Positions 1 through 9,693 of a stretch of 64,000 nucleotides of DNA are shown here, in pieces. The notes below the pieces were generated by a model. That model worked only from the letters and a program-made list of their open reading frames with translations. It had not been told where the DNA came from and did not search any database. The stretch is from Burkholderia humptydooensis (lineage in GTDB: Bacteria; Pseudomonadota; Gammaproteobacteria; Burkholderiales; Burkholderiaceae), in assembly GCF_001513745.1 (NCBI RefSeq), contig NZ_CP013380.1:1240001-1304000 (forward strand), written 5' to 3'. The stretch's first letter is position 1. Each line of letters opens with the position of its first letter. Position numbers and translations under genes: made by a program.

Positions 1-2
1 AC

Positions 3-887
3 CCCGACCAGAAGAAGCACCTGCGGAATGGATTCGTGCAAGGTGGAGAACTTGTTCCTGCCACCGCGCGATTGGCCATTATGAATCTGTACCTGCACGG
101 CGTCCAGTCGCAGGATTGTCCGATTCGTTCGGGTGTTGATAGTCTCGCCAGTCAACCGAGTGAACGGTTTTCGATGGTGCTAACTAATCCCCCGTTCGGA
201 AAGAAGTCCTCCATTTCTGTCGTTAACGAAGAGGGGGAGCTCGAAAAGGAGGAGCAGGCCTACGAACGAACGGACTTCTGGACGACGACGAAGAACAAGC
301 AGCTCAATTTCGTCCAACACATCAAGTCCCTCCTGAAAATCCATGGCAGGGCTGCAGTGGTTTTGCCCGACAATGTGCTGTTCGAAGGCGGTGCAGGAGA
401 GACCATCAGAAAGAACCTCCTGCAACAGTTCGATGTACATACATTGCTACGCCTGCCAACCGGTATTTTCTACGCACAAGGAGTGAAGGCAAACGTGCTG
501 TTTTTCGACGCAAAGCCGGCACAGGAGGCTCCGTGGACGAAGGGACTATGGGTCTACGACCTGAGGACAAATATGCACTTCACATTGAAGACAAATCCGC
601 TGAAGCGAGCGAATTTGGATGAATTTGTGGAGTGCTTCAACGCCGAGAACCGTCACGAGCGTAAAGCCACGTGGGGCGAAGCCCAGCCGGATGGTCGCTG
701 GAGATATTTCGATTACGACGAGCTTGTGAAGCGGGACAAGACGAATCTTGACATCTTCTGGTTGAAGGACGAAGACCTTGAAGATTCGGAGAACCTCCCC
801 GAGCCGGCTGTGCTAGCGCAGGAAATCGCGGATGACTTGGCGGCGGCCCTTGAGCAGTTTTCTGCGGTAGCGGCCCGGCTCATGTAA
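3..887 (+). CDS. hsdM: Type I restriction-modification DNA methylase subunit (HsdM-like), 5' truncated by window edge
   Basis: The reading frame is open from the first complete codon, so this is the 3' portion of a larger gene. It carries the amino-methyltransferase motif NPPF (codons near 186-197) in the context VLTNPPFGKK, typical of N6-adenine methylases of the HsdM family (SAM-dependent transfer of methyl to adenine). The C-terminal part, with an LRTNMHFTLK segment and an acidic/Ala-rich helical end, also fits HsdM. Unusually, no hsdS or hsdR follows; the next gene, in the same direction, is a nuclease-STAND protein. A specificity subunit could lie to the left of the window. Codon use is less GC-rich than the core. 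An orphan or defence-associated methylase is an alternative to a classical type I system. Confidence 0.85.
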   Translation, partial: PDQKKHLRNGFVQGGELVPATARLAIMNLYLHGVQSQDCPIRSGVDSLASQPSERFSMVLTNPPFGKKSSISVVNEEGELEKEEQAYERTDFWTTTKNKQLNFVQHIKSLLKIHGRAAVVLPDNVLFEGGAGETIRKNLLQQFDVHTLLRLPTGIFYAQGVKANVLFFDAKPAQEAPWTKGLWVYDLRTNMHFTLKTNPLKRANLDEFVECFNAENRHERKATWGEAQPDGRWRYFDYDELVKRDKTNLDIFWLKDEDLEDSENLPEPAVLAQEIADDLAAALEQFSAVAARLM

Positions 888-978
888 CAACACTTTGATT
901 GCATGGTTGAGGGCGGGCCGCAACTTCGGCGCCGCCTCTAAACGCAAGGTCTCAGACGATACGAGCGCGGGCGAGTTG

Positions 979-3900
979 ATGGCAAACCATACAATTACTG
1001 CTTTCGGCCCGGCCCTGACTCCGTGGGCGCTAAGTCAGGAAGAAGCGGCAAGGCAAGCGATTGCCTCTCTGCGAGGATATGTCTATCAGCTGCATTCTTC
1101 GGTAGCCGCGTGGATGCGCCTCCCGCCCGATGGTGAGCTACATCTCGAAGTTGCGGAAGACTACGCAGAGCTCCTTACTTCCCCCGACAAAGCCGAGCAG
1201 ATTCTCCGTGCGGTGCAGGTGAAGGACACCCGTGAGTCGGGCTCCATTACACTCAACTCGGCAGATGTCCTGAAAGCCGTAGAAACACTCTTTTCGCTCC
1301 AAGAAAGCAATCCGGGGCGACCGGTGTTCCTGACGTTTCTGACCACCTCACCGATTGGCAGAGAGCTCAAGGACCCACTCCCGAGCGGCACCCCAGCTCT
1401 GGAAGTGTGGTCCATTGCCGCAAATGGCGGTGACGTTGGGGAACTGCACGATGCACTTCGAGCGCGATTTACCAATGGCAAACTCGCCGAATTTCTTAAC
1501 AACTGCTCGGCGGATGACCTTCGATGTCGTCTGCTGGCCAGGTTGACGTTTGCATGCGGAGAGCCACCTTGGGAGCAACTTGGAGAGGACGGAAGGGACC
1601 ACTTGGTCCGCATCCGAAGCGAGGTTCACGCTGAGGCAAGCGCTGCCCGGAGGGCTTACGACGCTCTTTTCGGAACGCTATATAGAGCGGCGCTTAGACC
1701 TCAGAGCCGAAAGTTGGACCGCCAAGAGTTTATAAATGCTTTTGCGGAGGCGACCGCCTATTCACTTCCGTCACAAGTAGTCGCAGACCTGACCGGTAAT
1801 ATGCTCCGCTCAGCAGCGGAGGGCGCTCCGCCCGCGCGTACCGACGCCCCAACGGTCGCCATAGGTCGGCTAAGGGACGTTGCTCGAAAATTGCGCGACC
1901 AAGGCCGGCCACCCTCGCTATTGCCGCTTTTTCCGGATGCTCCAACTAGCGCACTAGCAGCGTTGGACAGCCTATCTGACGTGGACAGATGGGTCGTTAG
2001 CAGCGTTACTGAAAACGACAAACAGCCTGCACGACTACGACTCTCAGACCTCCTGCGCCATCCAGAGCTTCATCATATCGTGTATGCCGCGCCGGGAGCT
2101 GGCAAGAGCCACGCGCTCTTTCGCATCGCAACAGGTCCGCTTGAACAAACGAAAGACTCGAAAACATCCGCAGAAGACACAGACAGCGTTGATAGCGAGC
2201 GCCCAGGCGCCACGGCCAGCTCCGAGTCAGATGGTGTTCTGCCACTTCTCCTTCCCATCGGGGGCATCAAAACTGCAGACGAAGTGCTTTCGCAAATTCG
2301 AACTTTACTTCCAGACGTCGACGCAGCGGAAGTACTGCGAAGCCGGCAAGTTTGCGTGTTACTAGATGGATGGTCCGAGTTCGCAACGGGAGAAAACTTT
2401 AGCCAGCGTGCCGCCCTCCTTCGTACTCTCGCCGGGGTTCGAGTAATCGCCTGTGCTCGGCATCCAGATGAAAGCGACACAGCGTTCAAGCGCTGGTCTC
2501 TCGAACGGCTCACACCTGGACAAATTCGCGAGGTTCTGGAGTCAGCACTTGATGGTAGCCGAGCCCTCAGCGACGACCTAGTCGACCTACTGCGGCTACC
2601 GCTCATGCTGTCGCTCTACCTGCTGCTTGGTGGGCCTACTTCGACCCAAGGTGAACTAATTGCCCATTTTCACCGACATGTGTCGAAACAAATGCCGGAG
2701 CAGTTCGAGGATGCGCTTTCCGACGCGGTTTCGCTCCTTTCTCTCGCGAAAGAACGGTCATATAACAAATTTCTATCGGCACTGCGCAGGGCGGCTACAG
2801 CACGCGAAATTACGGAACCGCAATCTGCTTTGAAGCAGCTCGGCACTATCACCGCCCGAGGAAGCGTTGCAGTCGCCGTGCATGACTTGTACTGGAGCTG
2901 GCTCTCGGGTGCCGGTCTTCTACGCTGTTCACGGATTGAGCAATCGCTATTCCAACTGGATACACGTGAGAGCTTGTCCCTAGCTCTCCAGTCCGGTGAA
3001 CTCGTCGAACCCGCCTTTGTTGCTTCGACTGCGAACACTGACGCAGTCTTGGCGGCGACGTTCGATTCGAGCCTTGGCCGCGCGTCGATGGATACCTCCC
3101 TTGCCGCCGTGCTTGAGTCGATGTTCCTGCATCCGCATCTAGCAGTGAGATGCCGGGGAGCCATCGCAGGTTTTCGTTCGGGCCGGGCAAGCTACGTGAG
3201 CAGGGCCCTCGATGTCGTGAGCGAAGTATCGGCAGCTCAACTTTATGTTCCAGAGTTGGTGGCGGCCCTGGATTCTGCGACACTATTCGCAAACAAGGTC
3301 GCGCTGGGGAACTGGCTTGGCGGCCCTGGAACGCAGATGGCCCTTGAGGCAATTGCCACAAACGGTGACGCACGATGGCTGCCGTGGCTGGAGCAGATGC
3401 TTCTCAGCGAGCGTGTTGAGCCGAAGCTCGCGCTCGCAGCGGCACTGGCATGCGGGAGCGAAATTCCAAAGTGGGGAGCCCAGCATCTACAGGGCTTAGT
3501 TTCTCAGTCCCCGTGGCATCTTAGGTTCGCCAGTAACCGACGGTCAAACCGGGAACTCGCTCTTTGGTTGGCAAAGAACTATCCGCAAGCGCCAGAGACT
3601 GCACCCAGTGGCTGGTGGCACGTTAACCGAGTACTGATTTCGTGCGGTGACGAGGGCGTGTTCGAAGAGCTCCTACTGCGTTTTCCTTCGATGAGCAAAA
3701 GCGCGCAGCAAGTCCTCGGGATGACAATCCCAGAGCTCGGGAGCGCCTGGGTAGCCAAATTTCAGAAGGTGGCCTTTGCATCGGCGGGCGCGCAACATCA
3801 TCATCGTCTAGCTGAGACCGTAAGCCTAGAGATTGACGACGGCACTGCGCGCGACTGGATAGCCCGTGGCTACTACCACGCAGGATGGGAAGTGCTACTT

Positions 3901-4872
3901 GCTCGCTATGGAGCTAAAGCACTGCCCGAGCTGCTTGCACAACTACCGCCGTCTTTCGGGGGACAGCCGCGCGTGCTCGCCCTCGAGGTCATAGCCTCTC
4001 TCAAAGACACACCTGCCTCCTTTATCGATGAGCTGAACTCGCGTGTCTTCAACAGCGTCACTCAACAATTAGGCATTAGCCCGAAAGTCGGCGAGTCCGT
4101 CATCGAAGCCGCTGCAACGGTGAAGCCGCTGGGGATAGCTTGGCTTGTCCGCCAGTGCTTGTCCAATCCGAAAATCTTTGATGGTTACCACGCAAGGCGC
4201 TTCTTGGGTGCATATGTTGATTGGCGGCGCGAGACTGGAAACAGCATAACCGTTGGGTCCGCGACAGCTCAGCGTCCGTTCGAGGATTGGTACGTGGTGG
4301 GACGGTTCGTTCACGACTGGGACGAGCATAATTCGCCCGAAGCACTCAGACTTGTTCCTCACATGGCCGTCGAAGCAGTCGTTGGCCCGTTCGCCAACGA
4401 CGATGACAAAGCCCACAAAGTTCTCGCACGCCTTGAGAGTTTGCCGACCTACGACCACGCGCTCTTTGAGCGGATGATTGGCAGCGCCATGTTGGTGTCG
4501 CTGATACCGAAAGTGTTCGCCGACGCGCTGAACTTATTCCCGCCGAACCAACTATTGCGTTTCGTCCAATCGGACCACGTAAAGCATGATGAGCTTTTTC
4601 ATGCGCTGCGCACCGCAAGCGACCCCTCGTTTCTCGAGACGCATTTCATTCTAACGAAACGCGTCATCTCTGCTCCGCTCAACTTGGACAATATCCGCAG
4701 CGTGGCGAATATGTTGCGTAGCTATGCGCGAGACGCATTGTTGGAATACTTTCGACCACTACTTTCGCAAGAAGGATTCCCAGAGAGCGACAACCTGCAC
4801 TGGTTGCTTCGCGAAGCCAGCATCATCCGGGGGGAATTGCTCATCGACGAACACGGCAAGCTATTGCAATAG
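979..4872 (+). CDS. Cap4/DUF4297-like nuclease fused to STAND/NACHT-type ATPase (Avs-like defence protein)
   Basis: About 1297 residues. N-terminal part: a GYVYQ motif (residues about 33-37), acidic residues in HLEVAED (about 55-61) and QVKD (about 80-83) match the layout of DUF4297/Cap4 PD-(D/E)XK nucleases. Middle: Walker A AAPGAGKS at residues 370-377 and Walker B-like VCVLLDGWSEF at 458-468, the LLDG-x-x-E pattern of NACHT/STAND NTPases. The remaining about 800 residues look helical and repeat-like, as in sensor domains of antiviral STAND proteins. Known family logic: the sensor binds a phage component, the ATPase oligomerises and the nuclease cuts DNA. The role is inferred. ATG 979 is preferred; TTG 895 in the same frame would add 28 residues. 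It follows hsdM closely and is probably co-transcribed. Confidence 0.75.
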   Translation: MANHTITAFGPALTPWALSQEEAARQAIASLRGYVYQLHSSVAAWMRLPPDGELHLEVAEDYAELLTSPDKAEQILRAVQVKDTRESGSITLNSADVLKAVETLFSLQESNPGRPVFLTFLTTSPIGRELKDPLPSGTPALEVWSIAANGGDVGELHDALRARFTNGKLAEFLNNCSADDLRCRLLARLTFACGEPPWEQLGEDGRDHLVRIRSEVHAEASAARRAYDALFGTLYRAALRPQSRKLDRQEFINAFAEATAYSLPSQVVADLTGNMLRSAAEGAPPARTDAPTVAIGRLRDVARKLRDQGRPPSLLPLFPDAPTSALAALDSLSDVDRWVVSSVTENDKQPARLRLSDLLRHPELHHIVYAAPGAGKSHALFRIATGPLEQTKDSKTSAEDTDSVDSERPGATASSESDGVLPLLLPIGGIKTADEVLSQIRTLLPDVDAAEVLRSRQVCVLLDGWSEFATGENFSQRAALLRTLAGVRVIACARHPDESDTAFKRWSLERLTPGQIREVLESALDGSRALSDDLVDLLRLPLMLSLYLLLGGPTSTQGELIAHFHRHVSKQMPEQFEDALSDAVSLLSLAKERSYNKFLSALRRAATAREITEPQSALKQLGTITARGSVAVAVHDLYWSWLSGAGLLRCSRIEQSLFQLDTRESLSLALQSGELVEPAFVASTANTDAVLAATFDSSLGRASMDTSLAAVLESMFLHPHLAVRCRGAIAGFRSGRASYVSRALDVVSEVSAAQLYVPELVAALDSATLFANKVALGNWLGGPGTQMALEAIATNGDARWLPWLEQMLLSERVEPKLALAAALACGSEIPKWGAQHLQGLVSQSPWHLRFASNRRSNRELALWLAKNYPQAPETAPSGWWHVNRVLISCGDEGVFEELLLRFPSMSKSAQQVLGMTIPELGSAWVAKFQKVAFASAGAQHHHRLAETVSLEIDDGTARDWIARGYYHAGWEVLLARYGAKALPELLAQLPPSFGGQPRVLALEVIASLKDTPASFIDELNSRVFNSVTQQLGISPKVGESVIEAAATVKPLGIAWLVRQCLSNPKIFDGYHARRFLGAYVDWRRETGNSITVGSATAQRPFEDWYVVGRFVHDWDEHNSPEALRLVPHMAVEAVVGPFANDDDKAHKVLARLESLPTYDHALFERMIGSAMLVSLIPKVFADALNLFPPNQLLRFVQSDHVKHDELFHALRTASDPSFLETHFILTKRVISAPLNLDNIRSVANMLRSYARDALLEYFRPLLSQEGFPESDNLHWLLREASIIRGELLIDEHGKLLQ

Positions 4873-4901
4873 AGCCCAAGAACTCGGCGACCACTCTAAC
4901 T

Positions 4902-6284
4902 ATGCGAAACATCAAGGCGATATCCCGTGAGCGATTCAATGTTTATGTCGACTGGACTCGTTCCGCGCACATTCGCGATGCAATTCTAGAGCTCGAGTGG
5001 TATGCGGATGTTCACGAACGAGTGCTAGGCGTCGTCGCCATGGACATGACGGACAACGACTATAGTCTTGTCGTACTCGGCCGTGATGAGGTCGGACGCT
5101 TCCGCGCAATCGACTTAAAATTAAGCTTTCCATATGTCGGTACTGCCCGCAGCCAATTGAAACGGTTGATGGCTCGACACATCGAAACGGGCAAAAAGGT
5201 CTTTCCTCAGCATGACGCCACAGGTGAGGCCTTCGATGTTTTGACGCCTATTGTGGAGCGGCAACGCCTACACCCCTCCTTCCTTGTTCTGTCCGAAAAT
5301 AAATTTTGGGTCGGCGCGCGAACAGTCGTTTCCGAGATGATGAGGCACTTCGTAGATGTGGATGGCAACTTCGTTGAGCAATTTCAGACTACGGGGTTCG
5401 ACGCTCGACTCTGGGAACTATATTTGTTCGCTTACTTTAAGGAAGCTGGGTTCCATTTTGACAGAGACATGCATGCGCCCGACTTCGTACTCGGTCGATA
5501 TGGTCAAAAGGTCGCCGTCGAAGCAGTCACTGTCAATCCGAGTGATACGGAAGTCCTCCGTCGAAAAGACCAGCCCGCCTGGCAACCACGCGACCAAGCC
5601 GACATCGAGCAGCGGTTGCTCGCATACATGCCGCTCAAATTTGGAAGCACGCTACACTCGAAGCTATCAAAGAAGCCGCCTTACTGGGAGCTCGAACACG
5701 TTAAGGGTCTGCCGCTCGTCTTTGCCCTTGCAGACTTCCACGAGCCACAGTCGATGACGTGGAGTCACCCGGCGGTGCTTGAGTATCTCTACGGCCTCAC
5801 ACAGACTGCAAGCCACGACGAAGACGGCAACCTTCGCCTTGAAACCAAAGCGGTCGACCCGTACGTCAAAGAGAACGGCACAAAGATACCCGCTGGATTT
5901 TTCAATCTACCGAACGCGGAACACGTGAGCGGTGTCCTGTTTTCGAGTACAGGAACTTTGTCCAAGTTCAATCGTATTGGTCGAATCGCTGGATTCGGCA
6001 CTGATGCGTCGAGGATGATACGCATGGGTGCGTGCCATCACCACGCCCCAAACGCTAGCAAACCGTTGCTGTTTCACTTCGAAGTGAAGCCGGGTGAGGT
6101 CACCGAAACCTGGGCAGAGGGATTGTCATTGTTTCACAATCCCAATGCTGGGATTCCGATAGCGGACGATATGTTCCCGGGCATCGCCCAACACAGACTG
6201 CAGGATGGACAGTTCCGGAGCATCATTCCAGACTTTCACCCCTATATGTCGATGACCTATCACTTTGCCACCACCGACAACTAG
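4902..6284 (+). CDS. Unknown protein with PD-(D/E)XK-like core, defence cassette
   Basis: 460 residues, starting 29 bases after the STAND gene. I do not recognise a named family with certainty. In the middle, WELYLFAYFKEAGF (E172) is followed by APDFVLGRYG (D194) and VAVEAV (E207). This E / PD / x-E-x spacing resembles the PD-(D/E)XK nuclease fold, but the usual lysine is replaced (E-A-V), so it could be a variant or an inactive fold. No signal peptide or membrane segment is seen. Same strand and spacing suggest one transcription unit with hsdM and the nuclease-STAND gene. Function is unknown; an accessory nuclease or sensor in the same defence cassette is the most natural guess. Confidence 0.6.
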   Translation: MRNIKAISRERFNVYVDWTRSAHIRDAILELEWYADVHERVLGVVAMDMTDNDYSLVVLGRDEVGRFRAIDLKLSFPYVGTARSQLKRLMARHIETGKKVFPQHDATGEAFDVLTPIVERQRLHPSFLVLSENKFWVGARTVVSEMMRHFVDVDGNFVEQFQTTGFDARLWELYLFAYFKEAGFHFDRDMHAPDFVLGRYGQKVAVEAVTVNPSDTEVLRRKDQPAWQPRDQADIEQRLLAYMPLKFGSTLHSKLSKKPPYWELEHVKGLPLVFALADFHEPQSMTWSHPAVLEYLYGLTQTASHDEDGNLRLETKAVDPYVKENGTKIPAGFFNLPNAEHVSGVLFSSTGTLSKFNRIGRIAGFGTDASRMIRMGACHHHAPNASKPLLFHFEVKPGEVTETWAEGLSLFHNPNAGIPIADDMFPGIAQHRLQDGQFRSIIPDFHPYMSMTYHFATTDN

Positions 6285-6420
6285 TCCCAACACTGGGCTT
6301 GCCCGCGAGAAACAAATCGTACTTGGCCGCATGAGCCACATGCTTACACAATGCTCGAGATTCCCGGTAACACTAAATAACTTCTGAAACGTTCAACCTG
6401 CGGGTCAGGTGGAGCCGCCG

Positions 6421-9400
6421 ATGCTGAGCATAGTCTTCGACAATCTATCACGCCGGGTCAATCAAACTGTGGATGAATGGTTGGGGCGTCAGCCAGGCTC
6501 AGGGGCTTTCGTAGCCTCACGGACGGCGCGACGAGTTTCCTTTATGGTGGCGCACCCGTTCATCTGCGTATCGGCGTTGGTTGCGCTCAAGTTCCTCATA
6601 GCGATGCTCTGGTGGGCTGCCCCACGATTCCTTGCGCTAACGATTCCCTCCTACAGCTGGAGCAACGCCGAGTTTTCCGCATACTTCGGGACGCTCTGGT
6701 CAGTGCAGGCGACGATTGCCGCACTCGTCTACCCAATCGTGATTGCGTTCGTAGCGGTGCTTCTCCAACGGCGGGCAACAGCAAAACTTAGCTTACAGTT
6801 GTATCTGCTGGACGCGGCTGTGCTTCCGGCCGGCATCAGTTCGATTTCATTGGTCGCGACAATGGGAATTGAGTATCTGGCCGTTCCCTATGTGCCGCCA
6901 GAGTGGGTGGCCATGGGCATAGCTGGTGACTGCGCTTGGTTTTTTGTCGACGTTGCGCTTACCGCCTGGTTTCTGTACCGAACGGTTCGATATCTCAACG
7001 ACAGCACCAGGATGCGGGTTTTCACGCGCTTTGCGGTTAACGTGGCCTTACCGGTAGACGTTCGCGAACGGCTCCAAGGCAACGTCTTTTTGCACGAAGG
7101 CCGTATCGACGAAACATTAGAAGACGAGGTCCGACCTTCGAACAAGCCGCACGTGCGGTACTTTCCATTGCCCGACGGCGAGCCCTGCGTCACCATCGTG
7201 GTTCGAGGTTCGAAGACGATTGTCGACGTCCGCCTCCGTCCGCTTCGTATAGCCGCGAAGTTGTGGGTCCGGGCACATGAGGGGAAGCGCTCAGTGGCCC
7301 CGCGCCTGGTTGCACAAGCTGGTCGACCGCTCCTTTCAATGACATTTGCCCCGGGCGAGTCGCTCAGCGGACGCGAAACGCTATGTACGGTCAGGAGCGG
7401 AAAGCCGCCAAGTCACATCGGGGCATTCCTAATTCGTCGCTCGGTGGTACTTGGACACAGGAAGCCCTCGATTTCCACCATAGATATCTTCGAGGAGTTG
7501 GCGACCGAGGTGCTCTCGCTCGTCGAGCAACGACGATTCGAAGGCGCGACGGAAACGATATCTGCACTGGCGGACCTTCACGCCGAGCTAATCAAAGCGG
7601 GAACATTCATCAATGACGACGGGGCAAACGATAACGCTGCTCTACTCGCGGACCCATACCAGATGGCAGGTTTGCGCCTCCACCAAGATTGGGTGCGAGG
7701 TTACCGGGAACTTGTCATCGCCGCCGCAACGGACGCGAATCTTGACACGTCGTTCTATCGTCGTTGCTGCTACCTTTCTTACCGTTTGCTCAACCGCCTG
7801 CACGACCAGCACTCAGACATCGTTTCGTACGTGCTGAACTTGTCGACATTGATGTCGCATCGCCTTGGAATCTGGTGGCAATCGAAGGCCGACGAGCGGG
7901 GTCTCACGACGCGTGACGCCGAGAATGCAGTGGCACTGCCCCTACCTGTATCCAGACAGTACGATTCCGCCCTAAAGACATTCATCGAAGGTTGGGAAGC
8001 CAGCTGCTATCGCGATATCCGTGTGCCCCGCGAAAGCGCAGGAAATGCGTGGCGCGCGCTGTCAGAGCAACTGAGATTCTCGGCAGAGTACCTCCGATAC
8101 CTACTCAAGATGTTCTCTGGAGCAGTGGTCCGAGGCGACCGGGTGGCCTCTCTCTACCTCGTGGATTCGCTCCTGAAATGGTGGAGCACTCAAGAAACGC
8201 AGTTCGACGGTCACCCGCTGCCTGACAACGAGTTCCCCCTCCATACGCTAGCCCACATTGACGACGATTGGTCAGTCGTACGTACCAATATCGAGAATCT
8301 TCCAGATGGCAAGGAGGAGCAGGCCGCCACCGCGCAGGCGCTCGCGTCGGTCGTACTGCGACGCCATTGGGTGGACGTCCGCTTGGTAACCGCACTCGTA
8401 TTGCTCTCATGGACGCGAGACGCGGCTGACGAGTCCGCATTTTCTTTCGAACTGGCAATTTCGTTATTGACAGGCCGCAGCTACAAGGATGGCGGCACGG
8501 TAGCGCTGAAGGAAATTGCCGAATTCCAAAGGGTCTTCCTGCATTTGATACGGGGGCAGATAGCTGACAGGCGATACGCGGGTCGGCTCGACGGCGTCGT
8601 GCGCACGATATGCGAAGCCCTTGAGCCTGACCGGCTTGGCGGACGAGTATTCTCCGGGTTTGGCGATGCCGATATGCACTCGCTTCTCAATACTCAAATC
8701 GAACTGCTGCTTGCCGCCGCTGGTAGCCGTACACCATCCGGGGTGTTCACCGTAGTATCGGCGGTTCCGTACTGGTCTCGGGACCTGAACCAGCTAGAGT
8801 CGCTGCGGCATATTGCTAGACAACTGAGTGACGCCCTGAACTGGCCCGGTCTCGCATCAAGACTACCCATTGTCGATAAGCTGAGGCGGGCGCTGGGCAA
8901 GACCACCAGCGCCGACGACGCGCGAACAGCATTGATAAGTGAGTTGGACGCCTTGACTACTGCTACTACCGAAGCAAGGCAAGCTATATTCGTGAACGCA
9001 CAAGTCGCGGACAGCAGACTGCACCTCGCATCCTCGGCGGTTTCACGCTATGTCCTGGACGGACAATGCAAGACATTCCCACTGTCCATCGCAACGACGT
9101 TTATCGCGGAACCCCGCTCTGGTGATGTCTCCAGAGTGAACATTGCCAACGTTAGAAAAGGACCATTCGCGGACCCGCCTTTGGAAGGCGGACATGACTG
9201 CACCATCGAGTGGTACAACAAGCTAGTCGGAGAACAAATTGCTTCGAGCGTGCTTGAAAAGTATTTCCGCGCAAAGGGCACAGAGTCTTTGCCCGATGTA
9301 AACACCGCCATCTTCCTTGACGAGCTTGTACAGCAAGCTCAACGGATTCAACAGAGAGGCGGTACTCCGGTTGTCCTCGTCCCAAGTCAGAATGCTCCTA

Positions 9401-9693
9401 CTTGGCTCGGTCATCTGCGTGAAGGCCCTGGCTTGGCAGCGAGTGCGTTCGCGTTCAGCTATCCGCATGCAGACGACCCAGCGAGCGTTATCGGTCATCT
9501 CGGAGACGTACCAATTCATGCGGCACCGATATCGGTTGTTGCCTGCTATCTCGTACCTCTGGACGACTTCGCGAAGCTTGCATACGCGGCCTTCGACGAA
9601 GCAAGGTGCGTTGGAATCGAATGGTCGCCAGAATCTTCCGAAACGATTCGACTTTCATTTGTCTGGGAGTTTTCGGTTTCCGAAGAAGCATAA
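6421..9693 (+). CDS. Large membrane-anchored protein of unknown function
   Basis: About 1090 residues. ATG 6421 is chosen because GGTGGAG lies 6 bases before it; a GTG at 6409 is also in frame. Four hydrophobic segments occupy the first 190 residues (roughly 45-75, 95-117, 128-155, 165-188), followed by about 900 soluble residues with many Arg/Glu helices and no motif I recognise. The topology, a short membrane domain with a long cytoplasmic tail, resembles membrane effectors of defence systems but has no sequence signature that proves it. It begins 136 bases after the preceding gene, so it may have its own promoter. Codon use matches the rest of the island. Confidence 0.6.
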   Translation: MLSIVFDNLSRRVNQTVDEWLGRQPGSGAFVASRTARRVSFMVAHPFICVSALVALKFLIAMLWWAAPRFLALTIPSYSWSNAEFSAYFGTLWSVQATIAALVYPIVIAFVAVLLQRRATAKLSLQLYLLDAAVLPAGISSISLVATMGIEYLAVPYVPPEWVAMGIAGDCAWFFVDVALTAWFLYRTVRYLNDSTRMRVFTRFAVNVALPVDVRERLQGNVFLHEGRIDETLEDEVRPSNKPHVRYFPLPDGEPCVTIVVRGSKTIVDVRLRPLRIAAKLWVRAHEGKRSVAPRLVAQAGRPLLSMTFAPGESLSGRETLCTVRSGKPPSHIGAFLIRRSVVLGHRKPSISTIDIFEELATEVLSLVEQRRFEGATETISALADLHAELIKAGTFINDDGANDNAALLADPYQMAGLRLHQDWVRGYRELVIAAATDANLDTSFYRRCCYLSYRLLNRLHDQHSDIVSYVLNLSTLMSHRLGIWWQSKADERGLTTRDAENAVALPLPVSRQYDSALKTFIEGWEASCYRDIRVPRESAGNAWRALSEQLRFSAEYLRYLLKMFSGAVVRGDRVASLYLVDSLLKWWSTQETQFDGHPLPDNEFPLHTLAHIDDDWSVVRTNIENLPDGKEEQAATAQALASVVLRRHWVDVRLVTALVLLSWTRDAADESAFSFELAISLLTGRSYKDGGTVALKEIAEFQRVFLHLIRGQIADRRYAGRLDGVVRTICEALEPDRLGGRVFSGFGDADMHSLLNTQIELLLAAAGSRTPSGVFTVVSAVPYWSRDLNQLESLRHIARQLSDALNWPGLASRLPIVDKLRRALGKTTSADDARTALISELDALTTATTEARQAIFVNAQVADSRLHLASSAVSRYVLDGQCKTFPLSIATTFIAEPRSGDVSRVNIANVRKGPFADPPLEGGHDCTIEWYNKLVGEQIASSVLEKYFRAKGTESLPDVNTAIFLDELVQQAQRIQQRGGTPVVLVPSQNAPTWLGHLREGPGLAASAFAFSYPHADDPASVIGHLGDVPIHAAPISVVACYLVPLDDFAKLAYAAFDEARCVGIEWSPESSETIRLSFVWEFSVSEEA

